Shown one piece after another: positions 16,524 through 25,499 of a DNA stretch of 53,981 nt. The DNA is from Bacillus massilioanorexius (lineage in GTDB: Bacteria > Bacillota > Bacilli > Bacillales > DSM-1321). Position 1 is the stretch's first letter. The number at the start of each line of letters is the position of its first letter. The stretch covers positions 1 through 53,981 of the forward strand of contig NZ_CABKRX010000110.1 in assembly GCF_902374955.1 (NCBI RefSeq), read 5' to 3'. The notes below the pieces were generated by a model. It did no database searches and had not been told where the DNA came from. It worked only from the letters and a program-made list of their open reading frames with translations. The position numbers and the translations under genes are program-made.

Positions 16524-17411
16524 TTAATTAAAGGCATTCTTTTCTTTTTTTATTATGTTAATAAAACTTAGTTTACCTTGTATTTCAAAAATATAAATCG
16601 CCTTATCTAAATATTCATTTCCACTTTCAATTCGTTTATTGTTTAAGAGATTAATTCCTGTTTGATATAATAATTCACCTAATAGGTATAAAACTTCTGT
16701 TTCAACACATATTTCTATTCCTTGTTTACTATACAGGATTGAATCTTCATAACGTTTAAGAGCCGTTAAAGATTTAGATAGACCATATAGAAGGCGAATT
16801 TTTATATTTTGATCTTTATTCTCTGGTAGATTATCGAATTGTTCTATTGCTTTCGTGTAAATATCAATAGCATCAGTGTTCCTGTTTTCTTCATTATAGA
16901 TAATAGCTATACTATTTAATATTTCTATTTCTCTTTCTATTTCTTTTTCTGAGTATTGAGTGGCATCGTCAGATAAATAGTCTAATGCTACTGTTAACTT
17001 ATTTAGAGCATCATCAACATTCGAGTTAATGTAATAATCACAAATACCTTCATGCCACAACAAGAATTGCTGATCTTCAGGAGTTTTGAATAAAGAGTTT
17101 TCTTTTTCTTTTTCAACAATATAGGATAAAGATTCATAATCTCGTACTCGTATAAATTTTCTCATTAAATGTTTAACTTTTTTTATATTATCAGGTTCTT
17201 TCTGAACATTTTCTATATCAAAGAAAAAGTTCATGTCAACATTTAATTTTTGACTTAAAAGGTATAGAACTTGACTTGTAGGATTTAAATCTCCTTTTTC
17301 AATAATGCTAATTTGTGCTTGTGTACATATTCCTTCAGCAAGCTCTTTTTGAGTCATATTTAGTGTTTTTCTTTCTCTTTTGATTTTTTGTCCAATAAGG
17401 TTTGTAACCAT
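16524..17411 (-). CDS. PlcR-like RRNPP quorum-sensing regulator (HTH + TPR)
   Basis: A 295-residue regulator. Residues 7-62 form an XRE helix-turn-helix (KIKRERKTLNMTQKELAEGI...ISIIEKGDLNPTSQVLYLL). The remainder is helical tetratricopeptide repeats (about 85-290), including DAIDIYTKAIEQF and LLYGLSKSLTALKRYEDSIL. Length and the HTH-linker-TPR plan match PlcR (285 residues) and relatives, which bind re-imported peptides. The putative cognate peptide gene lies 70 bases downstream, the same arrangement as plcR-papR. I kept the ATG at 17411. TTCTCC/GGAGAA just before it supplies the ribosome site. Target genes cannot be named. Confidence 0.85.
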   Translation of the reverse strand: MVTNLIGQKIKRERKTLNMTQKELAEGICTQAQISIIEKGDLNPTSQVLYLLSQKLNVDMNFFFDIENVQKEPDNIKKVKHLMRKFIRVRDYESLSYIVEKEKENSLFKTPEDQQFLLWHEGICDYYINSNVDDALNKLTVALDYLSDDATQYSEKEIEREIEILNSIAIIYNEENRNTDAIDIYTKAIEQFDNLPENKDQNIKIRLLYGLSKSLTALKRYEDSILYSKQGIEICVETEVLYLLGELLYQTGINLLNNKRIESGNEYLDKAIYIFEIQGKLSFINIIKKEKNAFN

Positions 17412-17830
17412 TTTATTCTCCTTAGATATTGGGATAACCTGCTAAAAAATATAATACGATATATTGGTTAATTAATTTCTGATTTAATTCTCAAATATCT
17501 TTTGTTGCTTCTATAAACTTTTCTTACGTTTCCTTATAATTTCTCTTTAATTGTTTCTCAATGCTAGTTTTTGTTTCATCAACAATAAAACTTATTTTTC
17601 TGATCTTTACTTCATGTTTGTATACTATAAAAAGGATTGGCATTTAGTTGATTCTTTTATTTTGTTATGGTGTTTTGTTTTATTGTGTAATTATTCTGAA
17701 TCATCGATGTTCTAAATTTGATTCTTGAATATTCGGAAGAGGAAATAAAAATTTTAAAATTTATTCTTGATTAATCCAAGAATAATCGGAAATTGAAGAT
17801 TTTAAAAAATAAATGTTGATATATCAATAT
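17412..17830. other. AT-rich intergenic region upstream of the regulator
   Basis: No gene is supported. A palindromic ATTCTTG...CAAGAAT motif occurs near 17763-17783, related to the tandem repeat that follows. The regulator's promoter must lie close to 17420-17480. Confidence 0.4.
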
Positions 17831-17894
17831 CTATTTTAATTTAAGAAATTTATTCACGATTTCTATTTTAATCCAAGAAATTTATTCTCGATAT
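17831..17894. repeat. Two tandem 32-base repeats
   Basis: 17831-17862 and 17863-17894 align in perfect register with four mismatches (core AAGAAATTTATTC). A third, eroded relative may lie near 17755-17785. The meaning is unknown; they could be operators or replication-slippage products. Confidence 0.6.
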
Positions 17895-17934
17895 TAATTC
17901 GACATTCATCGTACACTTTCCTTTGAAAAAATAG

Positions 17935-18069
17935 AAAGTCACTAAAATTTTCCATGGGTGTAGCAAGGACTATTTATTAAATGGTTATAGCGGTAATACA
18001 TATGAACAGATTGAACAGGGGAATTCACACACTTGTACCCATGATGGATCGGTTAACAGTAGTACATAA
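17935..18069 (+). pseudogene. Unidentified 3' gene fragment
   Basis: A 44-codon open stretch with protein-like composition (CSKDYLLNGYSGNTYEQIEQ, then SHTCTHDGSVNSST and TAA). It is preceded by an in-frame TAG and has no start with a ribosome site. The two cysteines and polar Ser/Asn/Thr-rich tail suggest a secreted product. I do not recognise it, and it is probably a decayed gene end. Confidence 0.3.
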
Positions 18070-18439
18070 AAAATGAAAATCTTAAACGATTGGAGTGAAG
18101 TTATATTCGTTTCGATGGTGGGTTATTGTATACAGTCGGCATTAAACTGCTGAACTTATTTTTATAGGGGTACTTTAGTCAAAGAAAAATATGTTTAGGA
18201 CAGATGATTTATTGGAGATCTTGAATAAGGAAAATAGCCAGTCAGGTGACTGGCTATCATAAAGTGAAAAAGTTTCAATTTTGAGCACGCATGAACACCT
18301 ATATACAAAATAAAAACTCATTTTTCATATAGCTGGTGGCTTCAGAGAAAACAAAAGATTGACTATAACAGCTATGATCAAATAAGACAAATTATTCGAA
18401 GTAAAGGAGAAAACGCGAATGTGAGAATCTGCCGTTCTT
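18070..18439. other. Non-coding stretch with a perfect hairpin
   Basis: ATAGCCAGTCAGGTGACTGGCTAT at 18234-18257 is a near-perfect inverted repeat (11-base arms) without a T-run. The rest shows only eroded fragments. Confidence 0.45.
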
Positions 18440-18916
18440 CTAGTTAGGATGACAGAAAAAGTACTTGCTGAAATAGAAAAATATAAATAGTTGTATTTTA
18501 TAGCAAAGAAGGAGCAATAAATTTAATACAACATTCCAAATCATAGAAGGTCCCTTTAATCCCATAAAAGCTATTATAAGACCAATAAAAGAAACACTAA
18601 GAGTAAATTGAGCATTGAAGAAATGAAATATACTAAAACCTAGCGGCGATATTAAATCTCCTAAAATTAATATTATAAAATATATTAGTAATGCTATTAG
18701 ACCGAGGCAGAAACAATAAAAAGACATGTAAGTAAATTTAAGATTATTCATTATCACACAACACTTAGTAAAGATACTTTTAGAGATTAAATGAATAATT
18801 TGTTGGATGAACAAAAAATAGATTAATAAAATGTGAAGGTATAATTTTTCTAACACAAAACGGGAAATTTTGTAGAAGAAGGTTAAATAGAAATAATTTT
18901 GGTTTGATGATTTCAT
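18440..18916 (-). CDS. Doubtful small membrane protein
   Basis: An open frame of up to 158 codons rich in Phe/Leu/Ile. A more plausible product starts at the internal ATG near 18751 (MNNLKFTYMSFY...), with about three helices including LGLIALLIYFIILILGDL and VSFIGLIIAFMGLKGPSM. No convincing ribosome site precedes either start. It is AT-rich and could be fortuitous. Not recognised. Confidence 0.25.
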   Translation of the reverse strand: MKSSNQNYFYLTFFYKISRFVLEKLYLHILLIYFLFIQQIIHLISKSIFTKCCVIMNNLKFTYMSFYCFCLGLIALLIYFIILILGDLISPLGFSIFHFFNAQFTLSVSFIGLIIAFMGLKGPSMIWNVVLNLLLLLCYKIQLFIFFYFSKYFFCHPN

Positions 18917-18927
18917 TTTATATTTGA

Positions 18928-18958
18928 AAAAGCACCTAGGAATTTTTAGGTGCTTTAG
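18928..18958 (-). terminator. Terminator of the ECF/PHP operon
   Basis: AAAGCACCTA/TAGGTGCTTT arms around an 8-10 base loop. Read on the minus strand it continues TTTTTCAAAT. It lies 130 bases past the PHP gene's stop. Confidence 0.7.
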
Positions 18959-19086
18959 GGTTCAAAATGATAGATTTTTTAAATTCTAGTGGTTTGCAGT
19001 ATTTCGCCGTAATTTCCTGATGCTTATTCTGTTTTTAACAACAATAAGAACAAGATTTAGTGTTCTTAATGAACGACCCGATTCTG

Positions 19087-19857
19087 CTAACAAATCATTT
19101 TTGGGTGAGCTAGAAGCTGCTTCATCAATTTTTTAGTCAATGATGCAGATCGTACTCGTAAGTGTAAATCAGGAGCAATTGTAATAGAGAATGCATTATT
19201 ATCAATTGCTTTCTTTAATTCTGAAATGGTAGAACAGGTGTAGTCTAATATATTCACAACTGAGCCATATTGTAAATACTGATGCGTATCACTTCCTGCT
19301 ACTATAGGAAGTTCTAGTTTTTCCGCAAAATCATACACTTTTTCTTGGTTGAGTTCAATACCTATTGAATGAAGATCTTTTCCATTTAGATCTAGTGCAT
19401 CTAGTCTCTTCAACTGATTCGATTTATGTTGGGTCAGTGGAGTGCTAGGTCGAAATGGATGACCGCCAATTTTAATTACTTCAAATGATTCTGCTAGGCT
19501 CATCAAATCTGCAAAAGGGATAAGATTTGTTTCCTCAAGATGAGGCTTTAATTGCTCGAACATCGTTAAAATGGATTCTCGACGGCTTATCAATAATATA
19601 TGACCTACTTCTTTTACATCGACTTCCATACCGGGGAAAATCTTTAGTCCTTCTACTTCATAGTAATCTTCTTGATAAGGAAAATGAGCATCTAAATAAT
19701 GATAAACTTCTAAAAAATTCGAGGTGTTGAAATGCTCTGTTAAAGCAAAAGCATCTAGTCCAGATGCTTTTGCTTCTCTAACCATTTCTTGAAAATATGT
19801 TGGTGAGAAGTCCGATTTTTTTGAAATTTTAACATGTGTGTGAAAATCAATCTTCAT
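19087..19857 (-). CDS. PHP-domain phosphoesterase
   Basis: A 256-residue PHP-fold metal-dependent phosphoesterase. Visible motifs are the opening DFHTHVK (4-10, HxH), ALTEHFN (about 38-44), PGMEVDV (about 75-81), GGHPFRP (about 130-136) and the closing AGSDTHQY (about 187-194), which together supply the His/Asp/Glu metal ligands. Homologues hydrolyse histidinol phosphate, nucleotides or small phosphoesters. The substrate here is unknown. It is the last gene of the ECF importer operon, 19 bases after the ecfT-type gene, with AAGGAG before the ATG. That suggests it acts on the imported compound or its phosphorylated product. Confidence 0.85.
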   Translation of the reverse strand: MKIDFHTHVKISKKSDFSPTYFQEMVREAKASGLDAFALTEHFNTSNFLEVYHYLDAHFPYQEDYYEVEGLKIFPGMEVDVKEVGHILLISRRESILTMFEQLKPHLEETNLIPFADLMSLAESFEVIKIGGHPFRPSTPLTQHKSNQLKRLDALDLNGKDLHSIGIELNQEKVYDFAEKLELPIVAGSDTHQYLQYGSVVNILDYTCSTISELKKAIDNNAFSITIAPDLHLRVRSASLTKKLMKQLLAHPKMIC

Positions 19858-19876
19858 TTGAAAAACTCCTTCATTA

Positions 19877-20695
19877 TTAGTAATAGCTACCTGTCACATA
19901 AAGAACGGTCACATATAAAATGCTAGCAATAAGAAAAGCATAGTCATTTTGACCAATTCGGAGAGAAGCAAGCTTTAACTTTTTTACTTGTGGATTTTTA
20001 AAGGCATTTTTACTTCCTTTTGTTTCAAGTGCTTCCACTGTTGTACGAGCACGTTTTGCCGTGCTTAAGAGTAATGGATAAAAAGACATAACAGCTAATT
20101 TAATGAAATAGCTAGCCGATCGCCAGTACAATATGCCTTTCTTAGCTGGTGCTTTTCCTCTTAATCTGTACGACATGAAAACATGGTTATATTCTTCAAG
20201 TAGTAACGGTAGCATTCGGTAGCCATATGAAATGGAAAAAGCAACTTGGCCTGGTACGCCAATACTGAGTAATCCCACACTCAATTTCTCAGGACTCATG
20301 GAACAAAATACGGTAATGCTGGCTAATGAAATAACGGCAAGCTTAACCGTCAGCATTAACAACGGCTGTAGAATCGCTAAATCTCCTCCGAAAAACAGAG
20401 AAGCTATTAATAAATAGCCACCTTGACCGAGCAAACCAAGAATCAGAATCAGTAAAATCAACCGGCTTACCTTTGTCATGATTGTGGTTATAATCGTAGC
20501 TGCCAACAGGCCGAATAATATTACTTCATTATGAATAAACCATGGAGCAATTCCGAAAAAACCATACCAGATGAACAGTATACGAGGATCGAGCTTGGCA
20601 ATAAATGTTTGATCATTTGCATACGCTGTGTTCATTAATTCGATTTTAATCTGTTCTACACTTAGCTTATCAATTATGCTTTTTGCGTAATCCAT
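19877..20695 (-). CDS. ecfT: ECF transporter transmembrane subunit (EcfT)
   Basis: A 272-residue membrane protein with about five to six helices. After a cytoplasmic start it has the family-like KLDPRILFIWYGFFGIAPWF segment (about 34-53). Near the C-terminus the coupling helices carry SYRLRGKAP (about 175-183) and a second Ala-Arg motif, STAKRARTTVEALETKGS (about 208-225). These Arg-bearing motifs contact the ATPases. It couples ATP hydrolysis to S-component toppling. AGGAGG precedes the ATG, and the gene overlaps the 3' end of the ATPase gene by 22 bases. Confidence 0.9.
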   Translation of the reverse strand: MDYAKSIIDKLSVEQIKIELMNTAYANDQTFIAKLDPRILFIWYGFFGIAPWFIHNEVILFGLLAATIITTIMTKVSRLILLILILGLLGQGGYLLIASLFFGGDLAILQPLLMLTVKLAVISLASITVFCSMSPEKLSVGLLSIGVPGQVAFSISYGYRMLPLLLEEYNHVFMSYRLRGKAPAKKGILYWRSASYFIKLAVMSFYPLLLSTAKRARTTVEALETKGSKNAFKNPQVKKLKLASLRIGQNDYAFLIASILYVTVLYVTGSYY

Positions 20696-22380
20696 GAACG
20701 TTCCTCCTGATATAAATCAACAAATGATTCGATCGAATAAGCAGCTGATGAAAGGTGTAGCTTATGGCTTAGTTCTACAATCTGAGGAGGCACAATGCCA
20801 GCTCTCCTCATTAAAAGTAAATTTGAAAACAATCCTTCTTTATCACCATCATAAATGATTTCTCCATTGTTCATGACAATAACGCGTGTCGACCATTCAC
20901 TCACCAATTGCATGTCATGTGTAGCAATCATAACCAATTCTGTATGATGCTCTAACTGATTGATAAATTGAGTCAGATGCTTACGTGTGGCGATATCGAG
21001 ATTAGCTGTTGGTTCATCTAAGAGAATAATCGCTGGATCCATCGCTGCACCAATAGCGAGTGAAGCTCGACGCTGCTGACCTCCACTCATGAGACGGCTG
21101 TCTTTATGCTGTAAATCGGTTAAATTAAACAGTTCCAGTATGTGATCTACTTTTTGCTTATATCCCTTTCGATTGCGCGCTTTTAAGAAGAATTCCACAT
21201 CTTTGCGGACGGAATCTTCAATAAACATTTGCTCCGGATTTTGATAAATATAGGTTACTTGATCTGCTAGTTGTTCAGGTGATTGGTTGCTCGTAGCTTT
21301 TCCCAACACATTCACAGTTCCTGATGCAGGCTTGCGGAATCCTGTTAATAGTCGCAATAATGTCGATTTTCCTGCTCCATTATTGCCCACAATCGCCACT
21401 TTTTCACCTTTATAAAAGGTTATATTAATATCCTGTAATATATGATGATAGGAGCGATCAACCGTTTTATAAGAAAATGCAACATCATGAAATGAAGCAA
21501 CAGGCTCGCAATTACAGCCAAAATCCCTTTGATTAACCTGCGGTTCTTTTTGACGTACTTTTCTTACGAAATGATACTCTGCTTCACTCAATGTTGTTGG
21601 AAGAGAAGCTGTGTCACCAAGTACATAGGCCGCCTGTGTGCCTTGTGGTGGATAAATATGGTGCTCGGTTAATTCATCTACTGCAGTTAGAGCTTCTTTA
21701 ACTGGTTTTTTCCATACTAATTGTCCTTTGTCTAGTAACAAAACAGAAGAACAATAATCGGCAATAAATTCAGTATGATGCTCAATTACAATAATGGTCT
21801 TATTATACTTTTCATGTAGTTTTTTGAGGACGTCATACATTTTTTTGGCATGATATGGATCGAGCTGGGCAATCGGTTCGTCCAAAACGATAATATCTGG
21901 ATTTAGTGCCAAGCAGCCTGCCAGTGCAAGTAGGTGCTTTTGTCCGCCACTAAGTTGCCAGACAAATTCATTTTCCAAATGATCAAGCTCCACAAGCAGA
22001 AGCGCTTCACGAGCTCGTTCTTTATAATCTGCAAAGCCAAAATGAAGGGGAGCAAAAGCAGCATCCTCCAGTACTCTTGCTTGCACAAGCTGATTTTCAA
22101 AATCTTGATAGACATAACCGACATGCGCCGAAAGCTCTGCGACTGAACTCATCTCTACATTCAATCCATTGACAGTGGCTACTCCCTCAAAATCACCTGT
22201 GTAATAATGAGGAATAAGACCATTCATCAGTTTACACAATGTAGATTTTCCACTCCCATTACCACCAATGATAGCGAGAAACTCTCCTTGTTCTACCATC
22301 ACGTTCATATTATGCAGTACGGGCTTTTTGTCATTAGGGTAAGTAAAGGTCACATTTTGAATGTCAATAACCGTATTCAT
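20674..22380 (-). CDS. Fused double ATPase of an ECF importer
   Basis: 568 residues forming two complete ABC nucleotide-binding domains in one chain. Domain 1 has Walker A GGNGSGKST (39-47), signature LSGGQ (143-147) and Walker B IIVLDEP (163-169). Domain 2 has GNNGAGKST (332-340), MSGGQQRR (431-438) and IILLDEP (451-457). A linker of about 60 residues (about 235-290) ends with a CNC pair. Canonical ECF systems use two separate proteins (EcfA1/A2); this fusion is typical of dedicated group-I ECF importers. The ATG overlaps the S-component stop as ATGA. Confidence 0.92.
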   Translation of the reverse strand: MNTVIDIQNVTFTYPNDKKPVLHNMNVMVEQGEFLAIIGGNGSGKSTLCKLMNGLIPHYYTGDFEGVATVNGLNVEMSSVAELSAHVGYVYQDFENQLVQARVLEDAAFAPLHFGFADYKERAREALLLVELDHLENEFVWQLSGGQKHLLALAGCLALNPDIIVLDEPIAQLDPYHAKKMYDVLKKLHEKYNKTIIVIEHHTEFIADYCSSVLLLDKGQLVWKKPVKEALTAVDELTEHHIYPPQGTQAAYVLGDTASLPTTLSEAEYHFVRKVRQKEPQVNQRDFGCNCEPVASFHDVAFSYKTVDRSYHHILQDINITFYKGEKVAIVGNNGAGKSTLLRLLTGFRKPASGTVNVLGKATSNQSPEQLADQVTYIYQNPEQMFIEDSVRKDVEFFLKARNRKGYKQKVDHILELFNLTDLQHKDSRLMSGGQQRRASLAIGAAMDPAIILLDEPTANLDIATRKHLTQFINQLEHHTELVMIATHDMQLVSEWSTRVIVMNNGEIIYDGDKEGLFSNLLLMRRAGIVPPQIVELSHKLHLSSAAYSIESFVDLYQEERSWITQKA

Positions 22381-23234
22381 GCTGCGTTTTTCCTTTCCTT
22401 TTTAGAGCGTGCAATAATTGTATAAATAACGATGGCTGAAATAATGACTGCCACACCAAGACTAATCCAAGTTAAAGCTGATTCAGAGTCTTCAGCGAAT
22501 GATGCTTTCCATTCAAATATGTTCAAATTGGTTTCAGAAATGAACTCAAATCCGAATGCTGAAAATGCCAGAATGACGGAAGCAATCACAAGCTTTGGAT
22601 GCAGAATTCCTCGGATAGAATGAACATTCTGCTGCGTGCGCGGTTTCATTCCAAGCAGAGGTTCAATTTTCCCATAGAGACGTGGCACAAGATACAAGGT
22701 AGGAAGCAAGGCAAATAAAATGCCAGAAAAGAAGACATCATTTAAGAATGCAAATCCTTCAACTACTACGACACTTTCTGGAAGACCAGCAATCGCTTCA
22801 AAATCATCTACACCAATCCATACTTTCCCAATATCAACCATCATGCTAATTAGCTGGTGAATCACAACGCCAGACATGGCCGCAATCCCTACTTGACTCT
22901 TGCTTTTCGGATTCGTAACCATAACTCCTGCAATATACATGGCGAGTGAGAATGATATGAACTTTTCCAGTTCACCAAAACCACCGAACTGGCCAAGCAT
23001 TAATTCGCCAAAAATAACTTCTCCAAGGGCAGCTCCTACGGCGGCATATAACGGGTGAAACAAAATACAAAGAGTCAATGGAATAAAGGCAAAATACTCA
23101 ATGGAAAACTCAACAGGTCCTAAGTAAATAGATGGAACTAGTTCAGTAATCATGTTCGACAAGCCATAAAGGGACATCGACAAAATAAAAATCATCATTT
23201 TTTGTGACTGGGTTAGCGTATCTTGTTTTTTCAA
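22377..23234 (-). CDS. ECF transporter S component, substrate unknown
   Basis: A 285-residue membrane protein with about seven helices. The N-terminal two-thirds has the S-component fold, with a substrate-pocket-like segment between helices (SIYLGPVEFSIEYFAFIPLT) and a short interaction helix. The last helix (about 253-275) is followed by a basic tail (RSKKERKN). It is longer than vitamin-specific S components (about 180-200), so it is not obviously BioY, ThiT, RibU, FolT or PanT. The start is TTG after AAAGGAGG. As first gene of the S-AA-T-PHP operon it sets the specificity of a dedicated importer that is probably controlled by the divergent RpiR protein. Confidence 0.78.
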   Translation of the reverse strand: MKKQDTLTQSQKMMIFILSMSLYGLSNMITELVPSIYLGPVEFSIEYFAFIPLTLCILFHPLYAAVGAALGEVIFGELMLGQFGGFGELEKFISFSLAMYIAGVMVTNPKSKSQVGIAAMSGVVIHQLISMMVDIGKVWIGVDDFEAIAGLPESVVVVEGFAFLNDVFFSGILFALLPTLYLVPRLYGKIEPLLGMKPRTQQNVHSIRGILHPKLVIASVILAFSAFGFEFISETNLNIFEWKASFAEDSESALTWISLGVAVIISAIVIYTIIARSKKERKNAA

Positions 23235-23352
23235 GGGAATACCTCCTTTAGTAATTTCACCTTCATTTTAGTGAACTAATATAAATTAGGCATACTATTC
23301 ATGTAAATATAAGGTAAATTTTTTATCATTTTCTTTCATTTTGAAATTTTTT

Positions 23353-23367
23353 TATCAAAATATGATA
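23353..23367. promoter_or_regulatory. Short palindrome in the ECF/RpiR divergent region
   Basis: TATCAAAATATGATA has five-base arms around AAATA. It lies 19 bases before the RpiR gene in the only gap shared by the two divergent units, so it is a candidate RpiR operator. It is short and AT-rich, so chance is possible. Confidence 0.3.
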
Positions 23368-23385
23368 GCATAATGGAAAAAAGGG

Positions 23386-24210
23386 ATGAATGAAGTGTTT
23401 GATGTGCATAATTTATCGCAAAGTCAGATGAAAATTGCCCAATGGATATTACATAATGAATCAACCGTCATGATTGCTACAGAAAAAGATATAGCTCAGA
23501 CTGTAGGAGTAAGTATTGCTTCTGTTTCACGCTTTTGGAGTACGATAGGTTTCAAAAACTTAAAAGCTTATAAGCATTATTTAAAAGAAAAACGTGAAAT
23601 TACACCGGCTAAAAAAGTGCTAAACACCTTAAATGAGTTAGAGTATACGGATGTTCAAAGTCATCATTTAAATCGCAGCATTCATCATCTGCAAACTACA
23701 CTGAATCATTTTCAGCTTGAGCAGTTTAAACAAACTATTTCTACGATTCGTCAGGCTAGCACTCTTTTTATTTATGCTCCAGGACCTTCTCTTAGCCTTG
23801 GAGAGCTAGCAAGCTATCGTTTACGACGTTATGGCATTAATGTACATCTAATTAGATGGATGGGAAGTGAAATGTTAGAGGAGCTAATCCATATTAATGA
23901 AGGATGTGCCGTACTTCTATTTAGTTTTGGTAGGCTGTTAAAAGAAGGTGAAGTGCTGTTAAAGCATGCGAATGAAAAACGTTGTAAAACAATAGTTGTC
24001 AGTGATCAGCTTGCACTTAATATTCCTATACCATTTGACCTTTTTTTATATGCAGATCGAGGAGGAAAAGAGGAGTTTCATTCGATGATTGCCCCACTCT
24101 TTTTAATGGAAAATTTAATTATTGAAATTGGAAAAGAGGAAAAGTCATTAACCTATATGGGAATCCTCGATGATACTCGTACAGCCTACAAAGAAGATCT
24201 TCCACGGTGA
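23386..24210 (+). CDS. MurR/RpiR-family regulator (HTH + SIS domain)
   Basis: A 274-residue regulator with an N-terminal HTH_6 domain (about 10-75, ATEKDIAQTVGVSIASVSRFW) and a SIS sugar-isomerase domain (about 110-240, opening TLFIYAPGPSLSLGELASYRLRRYG). SIS domains in this family sense phosphosugars. It is divergent from the ECF importer operon, so it probably controls it. The ATG at 23386 abuts AAGGG; the GTG at 23395 would be better spaced from that site and may be the true start. A terminator follows at 24290. Confidence 0.87.
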   Translation: MNEVFDVHNLSQSQMKIAQWILHNESTVMIATEKDIAQTVGVSIASVSRFWSTIGFKNLKAYKHYLKEKREITPAKKVLNTLNELEYTDVQSHHLNRSIHHLQTTLNHFQLEQFKQTISTIRQASTLFIYAPGPSLSLGELASYRLRRYGINVHLIRWMGSEMLEELIHINEGCAVLLFSFGRLLKEGEVLLKHANEKRCKTIVVSDQLALNIPIPFDLFLYADRGGKEEFHSMIAPLFLMENLIIEIGKEEKSLTYMGILDDTRTAYKEDLPR

Positions 24211-24289
24211 ACCATTTTTTTAACGAATAAAATTATTAGCTGGATTCCAATGAAAAAGTAATGGAAGATAAATCAACAATAGAAAAGGA

Positions 24290-24316
24290 GACAGCATTAT
24301 GTTTATGCTGTCTTTT
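24290..24316 (+). terminator. Terminator after the RpiR gene
   Basis: GACAGCAT/ATGCTGTC stem with a seven-base loop, followed by TTTT, 80 bases after the stop. Confidence 0.8.
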
Positions 24317-24683
24317 AAAATGTTTTAAACAAAAGAAGTAGGTGTATGAAGGGGTCTGAATCTTTTAAAATGGAAAGGTTTAGATGTCATAGTTCTTTAT
24401 TTTTTTATACTACTACATGTATAATCTTCAAAGAAAGGATATCTGGCCGTTGACAAGCAATTACTTTTTCAATGTTTAGCTTTGTTAGGAGCTCATTACC
24501 AAATGCGGTGACTATACTCCTCCAAGGCTTTTAGCTTGAAAGACATGTATTTTTAATTGACTGAATTTATACTTTTTTTATTTTGTTTAAACTCGAAATA
24601 AATAAATTTTTAGTTCAATTAAATGCTGTTTGCTGAGTCTTCAGGAAAATGTAGAAAATTAGATTACTAAAGGAGTTAGAAAG
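24317..24683. other. Leader/intergenic region before the lone S component
   Basis: No gene is supported. The segment 24450-24545 holds short complementary pieces (TAGGAG...CTCCT, GCTTTTAGC) that could fold. I could not match it to any known riboswitch class. The 24540-24680 part is simply AT-rich. Confidence 0.35.
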
Positions 24684-25310
24684 TTGAAAACAAAAAAGTT
24701 TACTTTAACTGCAATTTTTTTATCTATCATTTTATTTTGTGCTTTTACACCATTCGGCTTTATACATTTAGGGGTAATTAAAGCGACTTTAATACATATT
24801 CCAATAATTATAGCTTCTATTATTTTAGGGCCAAGAATTGGTGCTTTCTTAGGGCTTGTGTTTGGATTTACTAGTATTGCCATCAACACGATCAGTCCAA
24901 CATTGTTATCCTTTGCTTTTTCACCAGCTATTCCTGTTTTAGGCACAAATCACGGAAGTTTTTGGGCGTTATTTATTGCAATTGTTCCAAGAGTAATAAT
25001 TGGATTTATCCCTTATTACATGTTCAAAGCTTTTCTAAAAGTTATAGCAAAGAAAAAATCCAACTATCAAAAAACTGCTATATTTCTAGTTGGCTTATTT
25101 TCGACTTTTATTCATACATTTTTAGTCATGGGTTCTATTTCTTTCTTATTCCAAGATGCCTACGCCCAAGCTATTAATGCTACCAGCACGAGTGCTATTT
25201 ATAAAGCTGTTTTAACAGTGTTTTTTACAAATGGAATTGCTGAAGCAGTCCTTGCTGGAATTGTTGCGATGGCTGTAGTTCCACCGTTATTGAAGTTATC
25301 GGAAAAATAA
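24684..25310 (+). CDS. Stand-alone ECF transporter S component
   Basis: A 208-residue membrane protein with about six helices. The early pattern HLGVIKATLIHIPIIIASII, then LGPRIGAFLGLVFGFTS and NTISPT, is the family signature shared by pantothenate-type and related S components. Pantothenate is the best guess but not certain. It would use the shared EcfA1-A2-T module encoded elsewhere, or possibly the operon 1.5 kb upstream. The start is TTG after AAGGAG. No partner genes accompany it. Confidence 0.82.
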   Translation: MKTKKFTLTAIFLSIILFCAFTPFGFIHLGVIKATLIHIPIIIASIILGPRIGAFLGLVFGFTSIAINTISPTLLSFAFSPAIPVLGTNHGSFWALFIAIVPRVIIGFIPYYMFKAFLKVIAKKKSNYQKTAIFLVGLFSTFIHTFLVMGSISFLFQDAYAQAINATSTSAIYKAVLTVFFTNGIAEAVLAGIVAMAVVPPLLKLSEK

Positions 25311-25326
25311 GATCTTAATAAGGAAT

Positions 25327-25461
25327 GTGAGAATCTCGAATATTGTTAGTTTTAGAAGTCTTGACATTTCTAGATCTTGTCCAAAGGCAATTGGGCTATT
25401 CAAAAGATTTTTTATGCTAACAGGTTTTGGTTGGGTAGCCGCTGTAATAATCGCCTACTGA
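25327..25461 (+). CDS. Possible 44-aa membrane microprotein
   Basis: A GTG-started frame beginning 16 bases after the S-component stop, with AAGGA just before it (tight spacing). It ends with a hydrophobic segment, FFMLTGFGWVAAVIIAY, typical of a C-terminal anchor. A clear terminator follows 38 bases later, so the frame would sit inside the transcript. It could instead be the remnant of a longer gene. Not recognised. Confidence 0.35.
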   Translation: MRISNIVSFRSLDISRSCPKAIGLFKRFFMLTGFGWVAAVIIAY

Positions 25462-25499
25462 CTAACATTCTATCAATAAATCGAAATATAATAAGTAAG

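Noticed and set aside
24450..24683. Riboswitch (pantothenate, THF or thiamine) before the lone S component
   Set aside because: Short complementary pieces exist, but I could not match a conserved core of any known class.
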